Of a DNA stretch of 5,389 nt, positions 1-5,232 are shown piece after piece. Every line of letters starts with the position of its first letter. The stretch's first letter is position 1. Below the pieces are notes generated by a model. It ran no database searches and was not told the DNA's origin. It was given only the letters and a program-made list of their open reading frames with translations. The stretch lies in NCBI GenBank assembly GCA_035934315.1, contig DASYXZ010000260.1, forward strand, positions 1 through 5,389, given 5' to 3'. Source of the DNA: DASYXZ01 sp035934315. Lineage in GTDB: Bacteria > Acidobacteriota > Terriglobia > UBA7540. The translations under genes and the position numbers were made by a program.

Positions 1-46
1 GTACAAAATGTTGGAACTGCTCCGTGATCGGTGTTACTTTCACCAT
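1..46 (-). CDS. Transposase, IS256 (mutator) type, N-terminal fragment
   Basis: This minus-strand reading frame starts with ATG at 46-44 and is still open at the window edge. It gives 15 residues, MVKVTPITEQFQHFV. The PITEQF-hF opening resembles the start of a group of IS256-family transposases that I recall from environmental bacteria. In that group it is followed by a segment like LKESFWGD, which here would lie outside the window. The sequence AAGGAG at 57-62 (minus strand) is a good ribosome-binding site, 10 nt before the ATG. No catalytic residue can be seen, so activity cannot be judged. Its position just inside a terminal-repeat-like sequence fits the first gene of an insertion sequence. 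Confidence 0.5.
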   Translation of the reverse strand, partial: MVKVTPITEQFQHFV

Positions 47-112
47 GGAGTGTAAGCTCCTTTTTTAGGAATTTGGCCTTCGCTTGCCAAGCGAAACCAA
101 CTTACACCCTCC
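47..112 (-). promoter_or_regulatory. Structured leader that can mask the transposase start
   Basis: On the minus strand GTGTAAG (107-101) is perfectly complementary to CTTACAC (56-50), which lies between the ribosome-binding site (62-57) and the ATG (46). The outer bases GGAG and CTCC can extend the pairing. Between the arms is a second hairpin, with 7-bp arms TTCGCTT and AAGCGAA (79-85 and 89-95, loop of 3) and a flanking TTGG/CCAA stem (73-76 and 97-100). A transcript entering from outside the element would contain both arms and could hide the start region. That mechanism is known for other insertion sequences; here it is inferred. Confidence 0.4.
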
Positions 113-167
113 TCACTTTTACACAATAGAATTTACGTCACTTTGGTAGTATCTCCGTTTGGTTTAC

Positions 168-247
168 TGTAGCGGCGGTCCCGCAGGGGCGGGACAGCGG
201 ATCTTGAATTCCGAAGAACTTCCGGCGCTCAGAGAGACGCCGCTACA
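168..247. repeat. 80-bp nested palindrome, REP- or MITE-like
   Basis: TGTAGCGGCG (168-177) is the exact reverse complement of CGCCGCTACA (238-247), so the segment has 10-bp perfect terminal inverted repeats. Just inside the left arm is a perfect hairpin, GTCCCGC (178-184) with GCGGGAC (189-195) and a 4-nt loop. A weaker AGCG/CGCT pairing (196-199 and 226-229) could form a second arm, giving a branched fold. It has no coding capacity and lies between the insertion-sequence end and the 3' end of the zinc-ribbon gene. Copy number in the genome cannot be judged from one copy. Confidence 0.5.
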
Positions 248-335
248 ACAAACTGACCCACTACTTATGAATTCAATTGGCTTCGCAATGCAACAAGCGT
301 CAGCGCGGATCGAGAGGTTGGCGCGAGTGCGAGCA

Positions 336-764
336 CTATTTCTTGAAAAGATTCTCAAAGGCCATGCGGGGATCGTCAGGTCTGGAGGCTCCCGGCTTTG
401 TCTGTTTCTCCACAGTTATTCGAGGCGCATAATACGGGCAAGTGTTTCGCGCATCTTTCTTTGCGATCCGCTCCAAAATGGGTTGGGTACACTCAAACCG
501 GCTCGTAGGTTCGAAATACGCGCATTGTTTGCAGCTATGGAGCTCAAAGCCGCACTGCGGGCATTTTCCCAACGGATCGAAATCCGCCGGCAGTATCACT
601 CCGCAGCCGCCGCAACGCGAGACGGAGTGCGACCCGGGCAAATTTGGAGTTTTCGGCCCGAAGTGCTCGGGCTTCGGACCTTGCGGCGCGCCGGTCCGCT
701 TCTCACTTCGGTCGCGGCCAGAATCCTGGTAACCTCTTTGTCGATATTTTCTGTCATCACTCAT
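336..764 (-). CDS. Eight-cysteine zinc-ribbon protein of unknown function
   Basis: The product is 142 residues and probably cytosolic, because no signal peptide or membrane segment is visible. Residues 1-48 are charged and probably disordered. They are followed by a zinc-ribbon pattern with C51-x2-C54 and C68-x2-C71, and then a second cysteine set, C78-x2-C81, C92 and C109, which could bind a second metal ion. The tail 118-142 is hydrophilic and ends in a basic-aromatic motif, AFENLFKK. I recall similar conserved hypothetical proteins in Acidobacteriota but know no function. ATG at 764 is preceded by GGGGGA about 8 nt upstream, a usable but not ideal ribosome-binding site. The gene starts 92 bp after the oxidoreductase gene. 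A palindrome in that gap suggests it may have its own promoter control. Confidence 0.8.
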   Translation of the reverse strand: MSDDRKYRQRGYQDSGRDRSEKRTGAPQGPKPEHFGPKTPNLPGSHSVSRCGGCGVILPADFDPLGKCPQCGFELHSCKQCAYFEPTSRFECTQPILERIAKKDARNTCPYYAPRITVEKQTKPGASRPDDPRMAFENLFKK

Positions 765-786
765 GGAAACTTTCCCCCGACGGGGT

Positions 787-802
787 TAGTCCGCGCGGAC
801 TA
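787..802. promoter_or_regulatory. 16-bp perfect palindrome upstream of the zinc-ribbon gene
   Basis: TAGTCCGCGCGGACTA is its own reverse complement. It lies 22 bp before the start codon at 764, in the 92-bp gap after the oxidoreductase gene. A second dyad, CATGCC (803-808) with GGCATG (824-829), lies next to it. The palindrome could be a dimeric regulator's operator or an mRNA hairpin. No T-tract follows on either strand, so an intrinsic terminator is unlikely. Confidence 0.35.
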
Positions 803-856
803 CATGCCGATATTACACGCGCTGGCATGATGCCCCATCCCGTATTTCTATTTCCC

Positions 857-1954
857 TTACTTTGTATTTTGCGCCTTCAGCCACGCGTTCACGGGAACAT
901 CATCCGGATGCTTGGGCTTGTACGGCCACGTGACCTTCCTACCCGCGCCCGCCGATTCATAAGCCGCATAAATAATTTCGAGCGTCGCGCGGCCGTCCTC
1001 GCCGGTTTCCCGGGGCTTCTGGTCATTCAGAACGCAATGAAGGAAGTGGCGCATCTCGTGAGGGAATCCGTAGATATGGGCTTCCTCAAAAACCGTAAAC
1101 GTCCAACCTTTGGTGTCGCCCGCCTTCTCCACGGCGTAACCATAACCTTGGGCGCTGTAAGTTTCCATGGAACTTCCGTGCAGCAGGTCGCAGTAAATAA
1201 CCCCCTCGGTTCCATGAAACTCTGTTCGATCGTCCATGCCGCCTCGCTTGGCCCAACTGTTTTCAATCACAGCGATTCCGCCGCCGTCGAATTCGAGAAT
1301 CACCACCGAATTATCTTCGCCCCTGGTTCGCCGGGTGTGCAGCACGCGCTGGCAAGTGGCGACAACGCTTTTGGGTTTTGGCTTGCCGAAAACGCACCGA
1401 GCCCATTCGATCCCATGGCAACCCATGTCCATGATGGCGCCGCCGCCGGAGCGATTGACGTCATAAAACCAGTCGGAATGGGGCCCGGAATGTTTCTCGC
1501 CTTGCTTCACCATATAGAGTTTGCCAATCGCGCCTTCGTCCACAAGTTTTTTCGCCCGAACATATTTGGGCGAGAAGCAAATGGTTTCCGCATACATTAA
1601 TTTCACCTGATGTTTTTTGGTGGCGGCCAGCATGGCGTCCGCGTCCGCCAGGGTATGGGCGATTGGTTTTTCAAGGATGATGTGCTTGCCCGCATCCGCC
1701 GCGGCCACCACCACCTCGCGATGTAAATCATTGGGGATGCCCACCACAATCAGGTCAATATCCTTGCGGTCCAGAAGCTTGCGGTAATCGGTGAACGTCG
1801 AAGGGATTTTCCACTTGCGCGCAAATGAGTTGATACGCGTCTTGTTCGTTGAGCAGGCGGCAACCACCACCGCTTCCGGAACCTCTTGCAGGGCTTCGGC
1901 ATGAATATTTGAAGAAAAGGCGGAACCGATAATGCCTACCCGGATTTGGTCCAC
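857..1954 (-). CDS. Gfo/Idh/MocA family NAD(P)-dependent oxidoreductase
   Basis: The protein has 365 residues, a normal length for the family. Enzymes of this type oxidise or reduce sugars, inositols and their derivatives with NAD(P). The N-terminal Rossmann fold shows the strand and glycine loop VGIIGSAF (6-13), with Ala12 where a glycine is common. The family signature EKP is at 95-97, where Lys96 is the usual catalytic lysine. The C-terminal domain has GGGAIMDMGCH (170-180), where Asp176 and His180 fit the active-site DxGxH motif. No Tat signal is present, so it is probably cytoplasmic. The start is GTG at 1954, chosen because GGGGAG lies 6 nt upstream. The gene lies 197 bp downstream of the cytochrome gene. 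The substrate cannot be read from sequence. A sugar-oxidation role beside the dehydrogenase-like genes is inference. Confidence 0.93.
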   Translation of the reverse strand: MDQIRVGIIGSAFSSNIHAEALQEVPEAVVVAACSTNKTRINSFARKWKIPSTFTDYRKLLDRKDIDLIVVGIPNDLHREVVVAAADAGKHIILEKPIAHTLADADAMLAATKKHQVKLMYAETICFSPKYVRAKKLVDEGAIGKLYMVKQGEKHSGPHSDWFYDVNRSGGGAIMDMGCHGIEWARCVFGKPKPKSVVATCQRVLHTRRTRGEDNSVVILEFDGGGIAVIENSWAKRGGMDDRTEFHGTEGVIYCDLLHGSSMETYSAQGYGYAVEKAGDTKGWTFTVFEEAHIYGFPHEMRHFLHCVLNDQKPRETGEDGRATLEIIYAAYESAGAGRKVTWPYKPKHPDDVPVNAWLKAQNTK

Positions 1955-2101
1955 GCGAAGCTCCCCGTCTTAATATGGCGGGACGTAAGGCAGGATAGCG
2001 ATCAAGCCGGAATGACCTGCGACACATGCTTGCTGCATATTCCAGCTCTGATGGTAGCGCCGGGTTTGTTGGTTCAAGCGTGTGTTAGCCCGGCGGCTCG
2101 G

Positions 2102-2144
2102 AAAAACGGCCCGGCCCAACTTCCTGGGCAGCATGACCCGGGGC
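2102..2144 (-). terminator. Possible intrinsic terminator after the cytochrome c gene
   Basis: On the minus strand, just after the cytochrome stop codon, CCCGG and CCGGG arms enclose an inner CCCA/TGGG hairpin, and TTTTT follows at 2106-2102 after a short GC stretch. The fold is asymmetric and the T-run is short. This would end the two-gene dehydrogenase unit and leave the downstream oxidoreductase with its own promoter somewhere in 1955-2100, where I see no clear -35/-10 pair. Confidence 0.3.
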
Positions 2145-2151
2145 GGTGCGT

Positions 2152-2499
2152 TTATTTCTTCTTGCTACTGTTGAGCGAGCGAATGTATTTGACCAGAGAA
2201 TTGATTTCGTCTTCCTTCAGCTTGTCACTGAAGCCCTTCATCATCGTGTCTTTCCTTCCGTTCTTAATGGCGTCCAGAAGCTCCGCGTCTTTTTTGGAGG
2301 CTTGCCATTTGGGATCCGTAAAATTCGGAGTCTTGATGGCGGAGAAGCCTTTGCCGTCAGGCCCATGGCACATGGAACATTTCGTCCTGTAATTATCTCC
2401 GGCACTATCCGGTGGGGCGGCTTGCAAGCCCCGAGCCAGGATCAACAGACCCGCTCCCACAAGCATAAAAGCAAAACAAATGCGAAACAATAGTCTCAT
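2152..2499 (-). CDS. Exported monoheme cytochrome c
   Basis: This 115-residue class I cytochrome c has one heme site, CSMCH (41-45), and a C-terminal part ending in the usual helix (DEINSLVKYIRSL, 97-109). Met86 or Met87 in TMMKGF is the likely distal heme ligand. Residues 1-27 form a signal peptide with a likely cleavage after LQA, so the protein works in the periplasm. The start is placed at ATG 2499, because AGAGGTGA (2515-2508) lies 8 nt upstream. A GTG at 2511 in the same frame would add four residues but directly abuts that ribosome-binding site. The site overlaps the stop codon of the preceding subunit-3 gene, which implies coupled translation. The likely role is to take electrons from the dehydrogenase complex; the donor is inferred. 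Confidence 0.92.
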   Translation of the reverse strand: MRLLFRICFAFMLVGAGLLILARGLQAAPPDSAGDNYRTKCSMCHGPDGKGFSAIKTPNFTDPKWQASKKDAELLDAIKNGRKDTMMKGFSDKLKEDEINSLVKYIRSLNSSKKK

Positions 2500-2507
2500 A
2501 TTTTTCT

Positions 2508-2515
2508 TCACCTCT
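2508..2515 (-). promoter_or_regulatory. Ribosome-binding site deciding the cytochrome c start
   Basis: AGAGGTGA on the minus strand is followed after 8 nt by ATG at 2499. It overlaps the TGA stop of the upstream gene (2510-2508), so ribosomes ending there can restart at once. It makes the in-frame GTG at 2511, which lies inside this site, an unlikely start. Confidence 0.6.
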
Positions 2516-3149
2516 GGTTTAGATGCTCAGGATGGTTGCAGGCCCCCGGAAATTCGGTGTGATAATCATCGCCCCCGTATTCGAGCTCCTGTTCCATTCC
2601 TATCTTAGAAGTATAATACCCGAAGATCGTCAGGTCTTTTATTGCCTGAAAAAAACGTACTCCTTGCTGATCTTCCGGATACTTATTTTCTGGATCGGCC
2701 AGCGGCGTCAAGATCGCTGCCTGATCCTCCGGCGCAAGATTGATGAACGGCTTTCCATGAAGCTGCAGAGCCCGCCCGTCCAGCCAGGACAGTCCCTGAA
2801 GAAAACTTTTTTTCTTTTCCGCCACTTCCTCGTTGAGCATCAAATCGATGAAGCGGTTCACCATCGCGGCTTTTGCTCCATGAGTCGAGGTAGCGGGAAT
2901 AATCAGTTCGCTCAATACTTCCACGGTTTCGTTCTGATGCGCGTCGAAAAATAGCGGCTTCCAATTGGGGTCGGGGACGGATTGCGGACCCGCAGGGTGC
3001 ATCTGTGCTGCGCACGCCATGGCCGGCGTTACGAAAGCCTGGCCGAGAATCGGAAACACAGTGATGGTCCCGGCGGCCACGCCTCCCACTGCAATCTTCT
3101 TTAGCGCGTCGCGCCGGCCTTGGCCCCGTGGTTGGTTTGCCTCATCCAT
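2508..3149 (-). CDS. Gluconate 2-dehydrogenase subunit 3 family protein, Tat-exported
   Basis: The 213-residue product has a twin-arginine signal, GRRDALKKI (11-19), followed by a hydrophobic segment to about residue 46, so it should be exported folded to the periplasm. The mature part has family features: LIIPAT (82-87) before AKAAMVNRFIDLML (92-105), and TIFGYYTSKIG (174-184). In known membrane-bound sugar and polyol dehydrogenases this small subunit pairs with a GMC-type FAD subunit, aids its export or maturation, and works with a c-type cytochrome. Here the cytochrome gene follows directly, but no flavoprotein gene is present, so either it lies elsewhere or the complex differs. ATG at 3149 is the only good start giving the complete signal; its ribosome-binding site (GAAGTG) is weak. 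The substrate is unknown. Confidence 0.9.
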   Translation of the reverse strand: MDEANQPRGQGRRDALKKIAVGGVAAGTITVFPILGQAFVTPAMACAAQMHPAGPQSVPDPNWKPLFFDAHQNETVEVLSELIIPATSTHGAKAAMVNRFIDLMLNEEVAEKKKSFLQGLSWLDGRALQLHGKPFINLAPEDQAAILTPLADPENKYPEDQQGVRFFQAIKDLTIFGYYTSKIGMEQELEYGGDDYHTEFPGACNHPEHLNQR

Positions 3150-3153
3150 ACGT

Positions 3154-3373
3154 TCACTTCAGAATCAGATTGAATGTAATGCGAATCCTCATGTTATCGA
3201 TTGGCAGCGGGAAAATCAAGGTCCGAACCGGTTTATCATCTCTCGAAAGATGAATTCCTTGATCTGGAAACCTCCCGCTTGCAGGTGGTGGCTCCATTTG
3301 GTACCGGATCTCCTTCGGATCAGCCGTAATTCCCGTCCCGCGGCTCCTCCTTGGAGTGATAATGCATCGCCTT
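3154..3373 (-). pseudogene. Possible C-terminal remnant of a gene cut by the IS1182-like element
   Basis: A minus-strand frame is open from the insertion-sequence border to a TGA at 3156-3154, 4 bp before the subunit-3 start. It encodes about 73 residues including DPKEIRYQME and a C-terminus alternating in charged and hydrophobic residues (MRIRITFNLILK), which could end a beta-barrel protein. The frame continues into the insertion sequence only by chance. If real, the gene was upstream in the same operon and lost its 5' part to the insertion. I do not recognise a family. The alternative is that these 220 bp are noncoding leader DNA; a second frame also reads plausibly for 17 residues next to the border (KAMHYHSKEEPRDGNYG). 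Confidence 0.25.
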
Positions 3374-3389
3374 GAAGCTGTGAAACAAT
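3374..3389 (+). repeat. Left terminal inverted repeat of the IS1182-like element
   Basis: GAAGCTGTGAAACAAT matches the reverse complement of 5374-5389 at 16 of 16 positions. The next inward base differs (C at 3390 against T on the other side), which marks the inner end of the repeat. Confidence 0.9.
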
Positions 3390-3399
3390 CGAAAAAGTC

Positions 3400-3427
3400 T
3401 TGACTAGCTATATAGCTATGATAGGAT
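3400..3427 (+). promoter_or_regulatory. Promoter of the IS1182-like element
   Basis: TTGACT (3400-3405) is a near-consensus -35 box. A weaker -10, TAGGAT (3422-3427), follows after 16 bp. TATGAT (3417-3422) is a better -10 by sequence, but only 11 bp from this -35. The spacer holds a 14-bp perfect palindrome. Transcription would run into the AbrB-like and transposase genes. Confidence 0.5.
3405..3418. promoter_or_regulatory. Palindromic candidate operator in the promoter
   Basis: TAGCTATATAGCTA is a perfect 14-bp palindrome starting on the last base of the -35 box and filling most of the spacer. A dimeric protein bound here would block RNA polymerase. AbrB/MazE-like proteins commonly bind palindromes in their own promoters, and the first gene downstream encodes such a protein, so autorepression is the natural reading. 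Binding itself is inferred. Confidence 0.45.
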
Positions 3428-3461
3428 ACCTTCGCCGTCCGACGAGCGGCAGGAGGCGAGG

Positions 3462-3689
3462 ATGGGCTACCAGTCCACGGTGCAGGTGATTCAGCGGGGC
3501 GGGAAGAACCGGCAGTATTATCTGATTTGCCCCTCGCCTTTGGCGCAGGCGCTGGAGATCGAGAAGGGCGAGGTGGTGGAATGGGTGGTGGAGGACAAGC
3601 ACACGCTGATCGTGAAGCGCGCGACAGGGCGTCGGAGGGCGACTTCAAAGCGGAGGGAACACGATGCCGGACGAGAGCGAGAAAGGTGA
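3462..3689 (+). CDS. AbrB/MazE-like swapped-hairpin DNA-binding protein
   Basis: This small protein has 75 residues. Residues 5-53 fit the AbrB/MazE/SpoVT fold: a beta-strand-rich start, the segment ICPSPLAQAL (22-31) in the place of the usual IPKELREAL, then EIEKGEVVEWVVED (32-45) matching the L-x-x-G-D-x-V-E-W pattern, and a last strand HTLIVKR (47-53). The tail 54-75 is rich in arginine and could add nonspecific DNA contact. ATG at 3462 has AGGAGG 5 nt upstream. The last 26 bp overlap the transposase gene in another frame, so the two are probably co-translated. No toxin gene is next to it, so it is unlikely to be an ordinary antitoxin. A role as transcriptional regulator of the element is inferred. 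Confidence 0.7.
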   Translation: MGYQSTVQVIQRGGKNRQYYLICPSPLAQALEIEKGEVVEWVVEDKHTLIVKRATGRRRATSKRREHDAGRERER

Positions 3690-5232
3690 GCGGGAAATAT
3701 GGGAGACGAATCAGGCAGCGGCGGGCTCGCCCCCGACCGGGGTTAGCGCCGAGGATCGCGAACCGCGATTGAAGCGAGTGAATCGTGAGCAGATGGTGTT
3801 GCGGGCGGTGGATGTGGAGAAGTTGATTGAAGCCGACCACGCGGCGCGCGCGATTTGGGAGTTGGTGGGGCGGTTGAACCTGAGCCAGTTCCGAGCGGCG
3901 ATCGAGTCGGTGGAAGGCGAAGCGGGGCGGCCCGCTTTCGATCCCCAACTGCTGATCAGTCTGTGGATATACGCCTACAGTGAGGGTGTGAGTTCGGCGC
4001 GCGAGATCGAGCGGCGATGTGAATATCATCCGGCCTACCAATGGTTGACGGGTCTGGAGGCGGTGAATCATCACACCCTGTCGGACTTCCGCGTGCAGCA
4101 TCAGGCGGCGCTGGACGAGTTGTTCGCGCAGGTGCTGGGGGTGCTGAGTTCGGACGGACTGATCGAGCTGGAGCGGGTAATGCACGATGGGACGAAAGTG
4201 AAAGCGCTGGCCAGCGGCAAGTCGCTCCGGCGGGAAGCGAGGCTGCGCGAGCATCTGGAGCACGCGCGGGCACGAGTGCGGCAGATGAGCGAGGCGTCAC
4301 CGGACGAGGAGGAACGCAGCACGCGACAAGTGAAAGCGCGCGAGCGGGCGGCGCGGGAACGTCAGGAACGGCTGGAGCAGGCGCTCCGCGAAATGCAGAA
4401 AGTGCAGGCGGCGCCGCAGAGCCGGACCGAGCCATCGGAGCGGCGGGTGAGCGAAACGGATCCGGAAGCGCGCATGATGAAACACGGGGATGGCGGCCGC
4501 GCGCTCAGCCACAATGTGCAGATCTCGACCGACGCGGCACATAGTCTGATTGTGGGAGTGAGCGTCACGCAGTCGCCCAACGATGAGGGACAACTGCCCG
4601 GAGCGATGGACGAGGTGAATCGCAACCTGGGGCGGCTTCCCCGGCAGGTGGTGGTCGATGCGGGCTTCACGACGCGAGAAACGATCCTGGAGATGGCGGA
4701 GCGGAAGGTCGACTTGATTGGTGCGATGATGGAGGCGGGCGAGCGGAGTCGGCCCCGGCGCGGGATCGACCCCGCCTTCGGTCGCGACGCCTTTGTCTAT
4801 GACGCCGAGCGCGACACCTACCGCTGCCCGGCGGGCAAAGAACTCGCGCATCGGGGAATCCAGCGGTATCGGGTGGGCGTCCTGTATCACCTCTACCGTG
4901 CCCAGGCGAAGGAGTGCCGGGGTTGTGCTTTTCGCGCCCAGTGCTGTAGCGGAGCGGGAGCGCGTTATATTCTGCGTTCGGAAAACGTGCCGGTCGTAGC
5001 GGCTTTTGTGGAGAAGATGCAGACCGAGGCGGCCCAAGCGATCTATCGAATGCGCGCCGCCGTGGCCGAGTTTCCCAACGCCTGGCTCAAAACCAAGATT
5101 GGGTTGCGGCAATTTCGCGTGCGGGGCTTGAAGAAGGCGCGCTGTGAGGTGCTCTGGGCCTGTCTCGCCTATAATCTTCAGCAGTGGGTCCGCCTCCGCT
5201 GGAGAGAGCAACCGATGCCAGCTCCGGCCTGA
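3664..5232 (+). CDS. IS1182-family DDE transposase
   Basis: The 522-residue protein catalyses excision and insertion of the element. Residues 52-145 form the N-terminal DUF772-type region, including GRPAFDP (88-94) and HHTLSDFR (136-143). The likely DDE triad is Asp175 (MHDGTKV), Asp332 (VVDAGF) and Glu469 in the YRMRAAVAEF helix, which is followed by K476 and FRVRGL (484-489). An Arg/Glu-rich, probably coiled-coil insert lies at 185-250 between the first two acidic residues. A cysteine cluster, C388, C418, C421, C427 and C428, is typical of IS1182-type C-termini. All triad residues and the full length are present, so it looks intact. ATG at 3664 has GGAGGG 6 nt upstream. The gene overlaps the AbrB-like gene by 26 bp. 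Confidence 0.93.
   Translation: MPDESEKGEREIWETNQAAAGSPPTGVSAEDREPRLKRVNREQMVLRAVDVEKLIEADHAARAIWELVGRLNLSQFRAAIESVEGEAGRPAFDPQLLISLWIYAYSEGVSSAREIERRCEYHPAYQWLTGLEAVNHHTLSDFRVQHQAALDELFAQVLGVLSSDGLIELERVMHDGTKVKALASGKSLRREARLREHLEHARARVRQMSEASPDEEERSTRQVKARERAARERQERLEQALREMQKVQAAPQSRTEPSERRVSETDPEARMMKHGDGGRALSHNVQISTDAAHSLIVGVSVTQSPNDEGQLPGAMDEVNRNLGRLPRQVVVDAGFTTRETILEMAERKVDLIGAMMEAGERSRPRRGIDPAFGRDAFVYDAERDTYRCPAGKELAHRGIQRYRVGVLYHLYRAQAKECRGCAFRAQCCSGAGARYILRSENVPVVAAFVEKMQTEAAQAIYRMRAAVAEFPNAWLKTKIGLRQFRVRGLKKARCEVLWACLAYNLQQWVRLRWREQPMPAPA

Larger units (their letters stand above)
1..142 (-). mobile_element. End of an IS256-like insertion sequence (partial, continues to the left)
   Basis: The minus strand carries a transposase start at 46, a structured leader, and at 116-125 the sequence TGTGTAAAAG. 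That sequence matches what I remember of the inner part of IS256-type terminal repeats. The outer end of the element is placed near 135-142 only by analogy with the length of those repeats, so the boundary is uncertain by about 10 bp. The other end and any target duplication are outside the window. The family call rests on 15 residues plus the repeat-like motif. Confidence 0.5.

Noticed and set aside
47..66. Plus-strand intrinsic terminator: GGAGT/GCTCC hairpin with GTAA loop followed by six T
   Set aside because: The stem is only five pairs with one wobble, and the same bases are better explained on the minus strand as the ribosome-binding site, A-run and start region of the transposase.
159..830. 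223-codon plus-strand open frame
   Set aside because: It covers the zinc-ribbon gene in antisense and crosses the palindromic repeat. It has no family-like motif, while the minus-strand frame has a regular cysteine pattern.
644..1600. 318-codon plus-strand open frame
   Set aside because: It is the antisense shadow of the Gfo/Idh/MocA gene, which has clear family motifs.
3348..3388. Outward hybrid promoter with TTGTTT in the left repeat and CATTAT in the flank, driving the dehydrogenase genes
   Set aside because: The -35 matches only three of six bases, the -10 four of six, and the spacer is 18 bp; too weak to claim.
3462..3689. Antitoxin of a toxin-antitoxin pair
   Set aside because: The next gene is a full-length transposase, not a small toxin, and no MazF, VapC or similar frame lies nearby within the inverted repeats.
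3154..4263. 369-codon minus-strand frame as one gene
   Set aside because: Most of it is antisense to the AbrB-like and transposase genes, rich in Arg, Pro and His as expected of such shadows. Only the part outside the insertion sequence (3154-3373) is kept as a possible gene remnant.
4297..5211. 304-codon minus-strand frame inside the transposase gene
   Set aside because: It is an antisense shadow of a GC-rich coding region and has no recognisable domain.
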